Positions 1 through 5,820 of a stretch of DNA of 6,948 nt are shown here, piece by piece. Source of the DNA: an uncultured Spirochaetaceae bacterium (GTDB lineage Bacteria > Spirochaetota > Spirochaetia > Treponematales > Treponemataceae); the NCBI GenBank assembly GCA_902797925.1, contig CADBUT010000410.1, positions 1 through 6,948 on the forward strand. Reading direction: 5' to 3'. The notes under the pieces are model-generated. The model saw only the letters and a program-made list of their open reading frames with translations. It ran no database searches and was not told where the DNA came from. Position 1 is the stretch's first letter. Every line of letters begins with the position of its first letter. Both the position numbers and the translations under genes were made by a program.

Positions 1-1581
1 TACACACTCTTTTTGGGTAAAGACGGCAATGTAAACGCATCTGATATTATTGTTGACAACGGCAGAGTCACAATGACAGGTGGCAATCTTTCTGCTATTT
101 ACGGATACAACGGCGGCGGAAACAACATTCCTGTAAACGTAAGAATCGAACTTAAAGGTGGAAGTGTTTCTAACGACGTAGTTGGTTTTAGAAGAGCTGA
201 CAGTATCAAGCCAAATGCAGAAATAATTGTTTCCGGCAGCCCTACTGTAGGTAATAAATCCGACAGCGGAATCTGGCTGAATTCATTTACAAGTCCTTGT
301 GTCACTATAAATGACAGCATCAGTTCTGCAAGTGCTGAAGCAGTTACCCTTATAGCAGCAGGCGCTACACAAAACGGAACTCACGTTGCAGAAGCAACTT
401 CAAGCAGTAATGCCGATGCAGGTAAATTCAAGCTTTTGAACAGCAACACAAACCAAGGCAGTCTCAATGTCGGTAAAAACGATAAATATATCGTTGTAAT
501 TGGTTCTGTAAGTCTTCCTGCAGTAGCAATATGGCAAAGTGGAGATACATTCACTCTTGGTGAAAATCACATTTTGCAGGGCGGAACATATTTCAGCGTA
601 TTTGTTGAGGGCGGTTACTTTACAGTTCCTTCACAAACATTGACTGGTGCTCAATTTGATATGGCAATTCCATATTCAGCTGACGGTTCTGTAACTTATA
701 AGGATGCAGGAAAAGGTGAAACTCTTAGTACAACTGAAAAGTACAAGTATATTCAGTTCAAATCTTCTGCCGGTACAATTTCTTCAACAGCAGCAGATGC
801 ATACCTTGCAGAAATAGTCTTCCATGGAACTAACGTTACTGTAAACGTTAACTTGCAGACTGTGCCTTTCAGCGAAATTACCGCAGCAGATGTTACCTAC
901 TTTAATGGAAGCTTCTACAAGATTGTAAACTTCCCTAGCAACGACAAGAGCTGGGATTCTGCATATAATGCCGCAAAAGCAGATAGCAATAAATTCAACG
1001 GTCTTCATGGTTATCTTATGACCATTACAAGTGACGTTGAGAACAAGTTCATCTATGACCGCGTTTACAAGAACAAAGGTGTTTCACCTGCAAACGCAAC
1101 CGGCTGGATTGGTGCTACACGCGGTATAAATAAGTCCGGCAACTATGATGCTTCAACATGGAGTTTTGCAAGCTCTAGGTCAGATGGTTCTGGCAATTCA
1201 GATTCAAGCAGTCTTAGAGCAGCATGGTATTGGGCTTGTGGACCAGAAGCGGGACAGCAATTCTACACTACACGCAAGTATGCGGATAGCGGCAGTGGAA
1301 GATACAACGGAATGTATACATCATGGAACAATCCGACGGACTTTAGAACTAACGGAATTGGTACTGGTGGTGGTGCAGAGCCTAACAACAGCAGCACAGA
1401 ATATTGTGCCCAATATGTAGGTACATACTGTTGGAACGATTTGTCTCACAACAAATCAGGTACAGCAGGTCAGTATGTTCCGGGTTCTTACATTGTAGAG
1501 TATTCGGTTTACAAGAATGCTTACAACGAAGAAAAGGCTTCATCAACTGCCCTTTCTGACAGCAAGACATATTCTCACTAA
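1..1581 (+). CDS. Large secreted/surface protein, 3' part, with C-terminal C-type lectin-like domain
   Basis: The reading frame is open from base 1, so the start, any signal peptide and an unknown length of N-terminus are missing; 526 codons remain. The first roughly 290 residues are rich in Gly, Ser, Thr, Asn and Val with alternating hydrophobic residues, as in beta-helix or beta-sandwich surface proteins. From about base 898 (YFNGSFYK) to about 1536 the protein reads as a C-type lectin-like fold: LMTITSDVENKFI, then WIGATR (the WIGL-like core), WYWACGPEAG, the EPN motif at 1378-1386, and WND at 1432-1440 just before the last strand (SYIVEYS). In this family EPN and WND supply calcium and sugar ligands, and EPN is the mannose-type version in animal lectins. 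Only three Cys lie in the domain, so the canonical two-disulfide pattern is incomplete. Likely role: glycan or host-surface binding outside the cell (inference). No C-terminal anchor is visible. The domain call is firm; the ligand is unknown. Confidence 0.85.
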   Translation, partial: YTLFLGKDGNVNASDIIVDNGRVTMTGGNLSAIYGYNGGGNNIPVNVRIELKGGSVSNDVVGFRRADSIKPNAEIIVSGSPTVGNKSDSGIWLNSFTSPCVTINDSISSASAEAVTLIAAGATQNGTHVAEATSSSNADAGKFKLLNSNTNQGSLNVGKNDKYIVVIGSVSLPAVAIWQSGDTFTLGENHILQGGTYFSVFVEGGYFTVPSQTLTGAQFDMAIPYSADGSVTYKDAGKGETLSTTEKYKYIQFKSSAGTISSTAADAYLAEIVFHGTNVTVNVNLQTVPFSEITAADVTYFNGSFYKIVNFPSNDKSWDSAYNAAKADSNKFNGLHGYLMTITSDVENKFIYDRVYKNKGVSPANATGWIGATRGINKSGNYDASTWSFASSRSDGSGNSDSSSLRAAWYWACGPEAGQQFYTTRKYADSGSGRYNGMYTSWNNPTDFRTNGIGTGGGAEPNNSSTEYCAQYVGTYCWNDLSHNKSGTAGQYVPGSYIVEYSVYKNAYNEEKASSTALSDSKTYSH

Positions 1582-1584
1582 TGA

Positions 1585-1629
1585 GTTTGCGATTGGGCTG
1601 ATTCGACAGAAACAGTCCAATCGGCAAAC
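1585..1629 (+). other. Stem-loop immediately after the stop codon
   Basis: An imperfect inverted repeat starts four bases after the stop of the lectin-like gene. Arm 1585-1600 pairs with arm 1613-1629 over 16 pairs, with one G-U wobble and one bulged G at 1623, around a 12-base loop. No U-run follows, so it is not a standard intrinsic terminator. A smaller repeat (AAGTTT at 1637-1642 with AAACTT at 1653-1658) follows it. It may protect the mRNA 3' end or be an interspersed repeat copy. I see no gene in 1582-1757. Confidence 0.6.
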
Positions 1630-1700
1630 CACTGTAAGTTTTCGCTTAGCATAAACTTGAAAGACTGTGCAGGAGTGCGTTCCAGACAATCCACAAGTAC

Positions 1701-1734
1701 AAAAAAGGCTGTCCATTTTCGGACAGCCTTTTTT
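1701..1734. terminator. Bidirectional intrinsic terminator
   Basis: A perfect 14-bp inverted repeat: AAAAAAGGCTGTCC (1701-1714), loop ATTTTC, then GGACAGCCTTTTTT (1721-1734). The GC-rich stem core is flanked by A-runs and T-runs, so it ends in a U-run when read on either strand. It lies between two convergent genes, the lectin-like protein ending at 1581 and the flavoprotein ending at 1758, and should terminate both. Confidence 0.92.
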
Positions 1735-1757
1735 ATTGCTATGAGAATAAATACAGT

Positions 1758-3533
1758 TTACTTTCCGATATAAGCTAATGCTGAATCAGCTGCAATCTTG
1801 CCGAAGATACAGATATCAGCTACAGCGTTGCCGCCTAAGCGGTTAGCACCGTGAACACCACCTGTAACTTCTCCGGCAGCATAAAGGCCAGGAACTGATT
1901 TTCCGTCTTTTGTCTGAACTTCAGCTTTTGTATTGATTTTGATACCGCCCATAGTGTGGTGGATAGCTGGAGCAATTTCGATTGCATAGAACGGACCTTT
2001 TACAATCTGGCAGTCTTCATCAATCTGTTTGCCGTCAGCGTTCTTATAAGAACGTGTAAAGCTGTTCGGATTGCGGTCAAAATCCGGGTCTTTGCCAGCT
2101 TTTACGTAGCCGTTGTACTGTTCGATTGTAGCTTCAAGAGCATCAGCAGGAATGTTCAATTTTTCAGCAAGTTCTGCAAGTGTCGGGGCTTCTGTTGTAA
2201 GACCATTCTTAACGTAGCCGTTGATTGCTTTAAGAGAATCGCGCACACCCTGATCGAACAAAAGATAAGCTGTTTTGCCAGTCTGTTTAAGAACAGCGGC
2301 AGACATTACGTCGCGTGTTGCCATTTCGTTGCCGAAGCGTTTGCCTTCGCGGTTTACAAGAATTGCACCATTTCCGCGTACAGCTTCTGTAATCATTGTT
2401 CCGTTGTTAGGCACTACAGTCGGGTGTGTCTGAATCTGTTCCATCTGGAACAAATCGCCGTTAAATTTTTCAATCCAAGCGAATGCATCGCCAGTTGCGC
2501 CCTTATGGTTTGTTGTTCCGAAACCTACAAGGCCTGGCTGATATTTAACAACCATTTCTGAATTAGCACCAAAACCGCCAGTTGCAATAATAACAGCCTT
2601 AGCTTTGATTGTGTAATCGCCGCCTTCTGTGCTTACTTTTACACCGGCCGCCTTGCCGTTTTCTTCGATTACATCTGTAACTTTGTTGTTAAGACGGATT
2701 TCTGCGCCCTGCTTTTTGCAGGCTGCTTCAAGAAGCGGAACAAGATGAGCGCCGATTGCGCCGCCACCCTGCGGGCGGTGAATACGCTTGTTTGTAGCGC
2801 CGCCGAAAAGGCCGACATCGCTAAGGTCTGCACCAACAATGTCGCTCTGAAGCCATTCTACAATGTCAGCAGAATTTTCAACCATTGTGCGTACAAGTTC
2901 AGGATCGTTGATGTTTTTTCCGCCTTTCATTGTATCGTTGAAGAAAACATCTTTGCTGTCTTTGATTCCAAGCTTTTCCTGTTCTTTTGTGTAAGAAGCG
3001 TTAAGGCCGCCGGTTGAAGAAATTGTGTTTCCGCCGGCTACGCCCATTTTCTCAAGGATGATAACTTTTGCACCCTTGTTGGCAGCTTCAATACCGGCAA
3101 CCATGCCAGCGCCACCTGCACCAACGATTACGATGTCACATTCAGTGTCTGTGTATTTTGCAGCACTTACTGATTCGCCTTTAGAAGCGGCGACTGCTGC
3201 CTGAAGAGCCTGAATGATGCCTTTTGAAGTGATTGTTGCACCTGATATTGTATCGAGATTTTCTGCGCTGCCGTTTTTCTTTGCCTGTTCAATAACACCG
3301 CTGATTGCCGGGTCAGAAATTCCTGGTGTTTCTGAATGCGAAACAACTTTTGCGTCAACAATCTTTCCATTATTTATTGTTGCTGAAACTTCGATTTTAC
3401 CGTTGCGGCCGTCGCCTGTTCCGGTAAATGTCTGACCTGCTGATTTTTTTGAGCAGGAAATTACTGTTACAATGGCAATTGCTGATACAACAAGGAATAT
3501 GCCGCTTGCAACTTTGTTAAAATTCTTTATCAT
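1758..3533 (-). CDS. Lipoprotein fumarate-reductase-type flavoprotein (FMN-binding + FAD domains)
   Basis: A 591-residue flavoenzyme predicted to reduce fumarate or a related unsaturated carboxylate (urocanate, acrylate and cinnamate reductases share this architecture) on the outer face of the cytoplasmic membrane. Residues 1-26 form a signal peptide and VISC ends in lipobox Cys27. Residues about 37-117 are an FMN-binding domain with SGAT at 97-100; in this family Thr100 carries FMN attached by an ApbE/Ftp flavin transferase. From about residue 132 comes an FAD-binding-2/flavocytochrome c domain: GxGxxG at 138-143, and Glu161 as the likely FAD ribose ligand. Catalytic candidates are His370, Thr382, Glu383, Arg386, Arg407, His525 and Arg565 (GANRLGGNA). 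Their spacing matches Shewanella fumarate reductase up to one 16-residue insertion (numbering recalled from memory). There is no CxxCH haem motif, so electrons probably enter through FMN. The start is fixed by GAAGGAG (3542-3548), eight bases upstream. It is transcribed alone, convergent with the lectin gene. The substrate is the main uncertainty. Confidence 0.92.
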   Translation of the reverse strand: MIKNFNKVASGIFLVVSAIAIVTVISCSKKSAGQTFTGTGDGRNGKIEVSATINNGKIVDAKVVSHSETPGISDPAISGVIEQAKKNGSAENLDTISGATITSKGIIQALQAAVAASKGESVSAAKYTDTECDIVIVGAGGAGMVAGIEAANKGAKVIILEKMGVAGGNTISSTGGLNASYTKEQEKLGIKDSKDVFFNDTMKGGKNINDPELVRTMVENSADIVEWLQSDIVGADLSDVGLFGGATNKRIHRPQGGGAIGAHLVPLLEAACKKQGAEIRLNNKVTDVIEENGKAAGVKVSTEGGDYTIKAKAVIIATGGFGANSEMVVKYQPGLVGFGTTNHKGATGDAFAWIEKFNGDLFQMEQIQTHPTVVPNNGTMITEAVRGNGAILVNREGKRFGNEMATRDVMSAAVLKQTGKTAYLLFDQGVRDSLKAINGYVKNGLTTEAPTLAELAEKLNIPADALEATIEQYNGYVKAGKDPDFDRNPNSFTRSYKNADGKQIDEDCQIVKGPFYAIEIAPAIHHTMGGIKINTKAEVQTKDGKSVPGLYAAGEVTGGVHGANRLGGNAVADICIFGKIAADSALAYIGK

Positions 3534-3574
3534 ATTTTTTTCTCCTTCTGGTTTTTATCCAGAAAAGCATTTAG

Positions 3575-3589
3575 AGCTAAAAGTTAGCT
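3575..3589. promoter_or_regulatory. Small inverted repeat at the 5' end of the flavoprotein mRNA
   Basis: AGCTAA (3575-3580) and TTAGCT (3584-3589) form a perfect 6-bp inverted repeat with a 3-base spacer. It lies just downstream of the expected transcription start (near 3593) of the minus-strand flavoprotein gene. It could be a 5'-end stabilising hairpin or a repressor half-site pair. Short enough that chance is possible. Confidence 0.4.
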
Positions 3590-3599
3590 TTCGCTTACT

Positions 3600-3627
3600 A
3601 TTATAGCTGAATGATTAAAAAAATCAA
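3600..3627 (-). promoter_or_regulatory. Sigma70-type promoter of the flavoprotein gene
   Basis: On the minus strand, TTGATT (3622-3627) is followed after 16 bases by a perfect TATAAT (3600-3605). Transcription would start near 3593, giving a leader of about 60 bases before the ATG at 3533. No competing promoter of similar quality is visible in the gap. Confidence 0.75.
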
Positions 3628-3628
3628 G

Positions 3629-3652
3629 ATTGTCGGGTCACGCCCGATCAAT
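3629..3652. promoter_or_regulatory. GC-rich inverted repeat between divergent promoters
   Basis: TCGGG (3633-3637) pairs with CCCGA (3643-3647) around TCACG, extended by ATTG (3629-3632) with CAAT (3649-3652) across one bulged T. It directly abuts the -35 element of the minus-strand promoter and shares bases with the neighbouring repeat at 3649-3673, so only one of the two could form at a time if they act as hairpins. A role as a regulator site is inferred from position only. Confidence 0.45.
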
Positions 3653-3673
3653 GACAAACCTGTTATGTCATTG
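3649..3673. promoter_or_regulatory. Candidate operator: 8-bp inverted repeat with 9-bp spacer
   Basis: CAATGACA (3649-3656) and TGTCATTG (3666-3673) form a perfect dyad with nine bases between the arms. The right arm overlaps the -35 element (TTGCCG, 3671-3676) of the plus-strand gene at 3708, and the left arm lies about 20 bases upstream of the minus-strand -35. Arm length, spacing and placement fit binding of a dimeric transcription factor. I do not recognise the motif as that of a specific regulator. Confidence 0.5.
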
Positions 3674-3700
3674 CCGTAAATAATGGTTCTGCGCTATAAT
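3671..3700 (+). promoter_or_regulatory. Promoter of the Cys/His-rich gene, placed for a leaderless transcript
   Basis: TTGCCG (3671-3676), an 18-base spacer, then a perfect TATAAT (3695-3700). The ATG at 3708 begins only seven bases after the -10 element, so the expected transcription start falls at or next to the start codon. The -10 lies in GCTATAATAGT (3693-3703), which is exactly mirrored at 3597-3607 in the opposing promoter. Confidence 0.65.
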
Positions 3701-3707
3701 AGTTTTT

Positions 3708-4379
3708 ATGGTAGACAAGCACGTTAATTTTTTTGCGCTTCAAAAGGCATGTGAAAAGCCCGGCTGCCCGCTTTGCACGATTATCAACGAGCGCATAGAC
3801 CGCTACATAGACGGAATGCTCTTTGAGCATATTTCAGACAGAACCTTCAGGGCGCAGTACAGGGCGGCCGGCGGTTTCTGCAACCGCCACGCAGAAGCCC
3901 TGCTCTCTTACAGAGACGGCCTCGCGGTTGCAATTCTTGGTAGAGACACGCTTCAAGATTATCTTGCAGACTTTAAGAAGAAAAAAATCCGCAAGCGCAA
4001 GGAAATTTGCCCGGCCTGTGCCGAGCAAGCGCGCATTGAAAAAGAATTCTTGACTTTTATTGCAGAAGCTGAAGACAACAAAAAAGCTGAAACTGAAACC
4101 GCCGCAAACAACGAAGACATTCCGCTGCCGGAATTTTTCGTCAAAAGCGACGGGCTTTGCATTCCGCATTATGCAAAGCTTATAACATACGCCAAGAAAG
4201 TGCCCAAATGGCTCAAGAATTTTCAAGAAAACTATTTCGCCCAGCTTGAAGAGCGCACAAGCCGCTTTATTGAATTTTCAGCTTGGGGCAGGCAAAAAGA
4301 CTTCGAATCTTTGAGCGATGCCGACAAGGTTGTGTGGAAAGAACTTGCCGCCACGCTGAGAAGCAGTGTTTCGCATTAG
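3708..4379 (+). CDS. Cys/His-rich protein, DUF6062-like, probable zinc-binding
   Basis: A 223-residue soluble protein with no signal peptide or membrane segment, so probably cytoplasmic. It carries two similar cysteine/histidine units. Unit one has CPxC (Cys20, Cys23, with an extra Cys15) and GFCNRH (Cys58, His61). Unit two has CPAC (Cys101, Cys104) and GLCIPH (Cys151, His154). Each unit could bind one zinc through CxxC plus CxxH (inference). The two are joined by a very basic stretch (KKKIRKRK, about 91-98), and an acidic, Ala/Asn-rich insert (about 120-137) lies in unit two. The overall look, including GFCxxH followed by a helical 'GLAVAILGRDTL' region, resembles the uncharacterised DUF6062 family, from memory. 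Function unknown. No Shine-Dalgarno precedes the ATG and the -10 box is seven bases upstream, which supports leaderless translation; no better start is seen inside. It is divergent from the flavoprotein gene and convergent with the acyltransferase. Confidence 0.8.
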   Translation: MVDKHVNFFALQKACEKPGCPLCTIINERIDRYIDGMLFEHISDRTFRAQYRAAGGFCNRHAEALLSYRDGLAVAILGRDTLQDYLADFKKKKIRKRKEICPACAEQARIEKEFLTFIAEAEDNKKAETETAANNEDIPLPEFFVKSDGLCIPHYAKLITYAKKVPKWLKNFQENYFAQLEERTSRFIEFSAWGRQKDFESLSDADKVVWKELAATLRSSVSH

Positions 4380-4418
4380 CATTATCTACAATCTGTCGGT
4401 TTTACCAAGCGAAACGAC

Positions 4419-4440
4419 GCAGTTTTCTTACGAAAACTGC
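4419..4440. other. Perfect stem-loop downstream of the Cys/His gene
   Basis: GCAGTTTTC (4419-4427), loop TTAC, GAAAACTGC (4432-4440): a perfect 9-bp stem 39 bases after the stop at 4379. Neither side has a U-run, so it is at best a weak terminator for this gene or for the convergent acyltransferase gene. Weaker dyads lie on either side (GTCG 4395-4398 with CGAC 4415-4418; GGCG 4443-4446 with CGCC 4457-4460). Confidence 0.55.
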
Positions 4441-4486
4441 AAGGCGGAATTCAAAACGCCCCATCTCAAAACACACAGCCGAAGCA

Positions 4487-4514
4487 TGGTTGCTGAGCGA
4501 AGTCGAAGCAACCA
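4487..4514. repeat. REP-like hairpin with TGAGC/GTCGAAG core
   Basis: TGGTTGCT (4487-4494) and AGCAACCA (4507-4514) form a perfect 8-bp stem around a 12-base loop that spans GAGCGAAGTCGA. The combination of a variable stem with a TGAGCxxxGTCGAAG core resembles an interspersed palindromic element that I recall from intergenic regions of several unrelated bacteria. It sits in the convergent gap just beyond the end of the acyltransferase gene. The repeat assignment is from memory; only one copy is in this window. Confidence 0.5.
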
Positions 4515-4539
4515 ACAATTAATGACACATAAATTGCGC

Positions 4540-5634
4540 TTACAGAATGTGCTTTACGAGCGGAATCTTCTTTATTAGCCATGAAATTGCGGTGCAGATG
4601 CAGATTAAGACAACGGCGTAAACGATGTTCACGACGATGTTAGTGCACCACGGAATCTGGATAAGCCGCTTTGAAAGCATGTGCATGAAAATCTCGTGAA
4701 TCAAATAAATGCCAAGCGTGTTCATGCCGACTAAGCGCACAGCAGAAGCGGCGGCGCTGCCCTCTTTTGGCTTGTAACTCAAAGACAAAACATAAATTGC
4801 GAGCACATTCACAACCGTAAAGATTGAATCGTAGCTTGCAAAGACCATATCCCAGATGGCGTTCATCTTTTTGCTTTTAAGCACACCGTAAACGGCAAGG
4901 CACACGCAAGAAACGGCGATTGCGCCCGCGGCGATAAGCTTTGCATTTATATGCTTTTCTTCTATTTTTTGCTTAATCTCTTCCTGATAAAAGCCCGCAA
5001 GGCCGCCCAAGCAGAAATATGTAAACGAATAGGCAATCAGACCGCTGAACGGGTTGAACATTCCGAAATAGACACCAGCTGAATCGTGCACAACAGCCGA
5101 GCAGACGCGCTCAATGCACATAATGCCTAGCGGAATAATGTAGCTGATTACGGCCAGATACAATATGCTTGTTTTGCTTGAATCGAACGCGCCTTTCAGC
5201 ACAGGAAAAAGCAGCTGAATGCAGACCAGCGCGCCCATGAACCAAAGATAGCCGATCATATCCTGCTTCATGTCAAGAAAAGCCTTAAAAAACTGAAGCG
5301 GCGTAAAGCGAACGCTGTCGGTCAGCATCATAAGCGCAATCGTCAGCAAAGCCCAGATTGTCGTAACAATCAAAAGATGAATCACCTTGAAAATATGCTT
5401 CTTCAAATCAAGCGGCTTATTGAACAGCAGAAAGCCGTTGCAAAAAAAGAACAGCGGCACGCCGGTCGAAAGAATCGTAATCAAAAAGAAATTGAAATAA
5501 GTCTCAAAAGACGGCGCGGCAATAAAATCCTGCTTTACAATCAGCCCATGATAAACAACAACAAAAAATATCGCCAGCGTCTTCAATAAATCCACATTAT
5601 GAACCCGCACCTTTTTTTCAGAAACATCTCTCAT
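4540..5634 (-). CDS. Integral membrane acyltransferase (acyltransferase-3 / OafA-WecH type)
   Basis: A 364-residue polytopic membrane protein that probably transfers an acyl group, often acetyl, to a sugar of an envelope polysaccharide, glycolipid or similar acceptor. The N-terminus carries the family signature VDLLKTLAIFFVVVYHGL at 14-31, with His29 as the conserved histidine. It is followed by GVPLFFFCNGFLLF (58-71) and about ten hydrophobic segments in all (roughly 16-33, 47-71, 84-104, 128-146, 156-173, 194-214, 232-251, 268-286, 300-320, 332-354). TLGIYLIHEIFM near 307-317 is the usual late-family motif. The ATG at 5632-5634 is chosen because GGAG (plus positions 5643-5646) lies eight bases upstream and the family motif follows at once. 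An in-frame ATG at 5692-5694 would add 20 residues but has no ribosome-binding site. Length is normal for the family. It stands alone, divergent from argG, so the acceptor cannot be deduced from neighbours. Confidence 0.88.
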   Translation of the reverse strand: MRDVSEKKVRVHNVDLLKTLAIFFVVVYHGLIVKQDFIAAPSFETYFNFFLITILSTGVPLFFFCNGFLLFNKPLDLKKHIFKVIHLLIVTTIWALLTIALMMLTDSVRFTPLQFFKAFLDMKQDMIGYLWFMGALVCIQLLFPVLKGAFDSSKTSILYLAVISYIIPLGIMCIERVCSAVVHDSAGVYFGMFNPFSGLIAYSFTYFCLGGLAGFYQEEIKQKIEEKHINAKLIAAGAIAVSCVCLAVYGVLKSKKMNAIWDMVFASYDSIFTVVNVLAIYVLSLSYKPKEGSAAASAVRLVGMNTLGIYLIHEIFMHMLSKRLIQIPWCTNIVVNIVYAVVLICICTAISWLIKKIPLVKHIL

Positions 5635-5657
5635 ACTTTTATCTCCATTTGCAGTAA

Positions 5658-5685
5658 AGTTTATCACGAAAATCCGTTTTGAAAA
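5658..5685 (-). promoter_or_regulatory. Possible promoter of the acyltransferase gene
   Basis: On the minus strand, TTTTCA (5680-5685), a 16-base spacer, then TAAACT (5658-5663) preceded by TGA, giving an extended -10 look. The start would fall near 5651, leaving a short leader with GGAG before the ATG at 5634. Both boxes match the consensus only partly. Confidence 0.35.
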
Positions 5686-5700
5686 AGCACCCAAATTCCC

Positions 5701-5790
5701 TGGCGGAAAGCAGCGATGACGTGGACGTGAACTGCCTCATGGCTTGCCATGCGAGCAGTTTGACGGACACGTTGGAGCAGATTTCCGCCA
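5701..5790. repeat. 90-bp imperfect palindrome (MITE- or REP-like)
   Basis: The ends are a perfect 9-bp inverted repeat, TGGCGGAAA (5701-5709) and TTTCCGCCA (5782-5790), and the centre is CATGGC-TT-GCCATG (5738-5751). In between, ACGTG (5719-5723) pairs with CACGT (5768-5772), CGT (5726-5728) with ACG (5763-5765), and AACTGC (5730-5735) with GCAGTT (5755-5760). The whole unit can fold into one long cruciform or RNA hairpin. It fills the gap upstream of the acyltransferase promoter and the argG promoter. I see no clear target-site duplication. It encodes no protein I would support. Confidence 0.7.
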
Positions 5791-5801
5791 AGCAGAATTA
5801 T

Positions 5802-5820
5802 AGCTTATAATTTATAAGCT
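5802..5820. promoter_or_regulatory. Perfect 19-bp palindrome upstream of argG promoter (candidate operator)
   Basis: AGCTTATAA (5802-5810), a central T, and TTATAAGCT (5812-5820) form a perfect dyad that touches the first base of the argG -35 element. Position and symmetry fit an operator or an AT-rich upstream element. It shares the AT-rich palindromic character of ArgR/AhrC boxes but not their TGAAT...ATTCA core, so I do not call it an ARG box. It also contains TATAAT (5806-5811), though with no good -35 at the right distance. Confidence 0.5.

Noticed and set aside
1..1581. The 5' edge at base 13 as a true gene start
   Set aside because: The frame is open upstream to base 1, there is no ribosome-binding site before the ATG at 13, and the protein would lack a signal peptide, so the start lies outside the window.
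1585..1629. Possible integron attC site, considered because integrons are known in Treponema denticola
   Set aside because: attC sites have RYYYAAC at the left and GTTRRRY at the right. Here the outer bases are GTT at the left and AAC at the right, the opposite symmetry, and no integrase or cassette array is visible.
1956..2561. 201-codon open frame antisense to the flavoprotein gene, with a similar shorter one at 2745-3017
   Set aside because: Both mirror a well-supported enzyme, have odd Cys/Phe-rich composition and show no start signals, so they are shadows of codon bias.
4283..4578. Short plus-strand open frames crossing the 4380-4539 gap
   Set aside because: They overlap the end of the Cys/His gene or the convergent acyltransferase gene, run through the hairpin cluster and resemble no protein.
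5635..5694. Upstream ATG at 5694 for the acyltransferase
   Set aside because: It adds 20 residues before the family motif, lacks a ribosome-binding site and would begin beside the 90-bp palindrome. The ATG at 5634 has GGAG at ideal spacing.
5670..5756. Small minus-strand frame of about 29 codons beginning ATGGCAAGCC inside the palindrome
   Set aside because: No ribosome-binding site is seen, and most of the frame is dictated by the palindrome. I could not support it as a gene.
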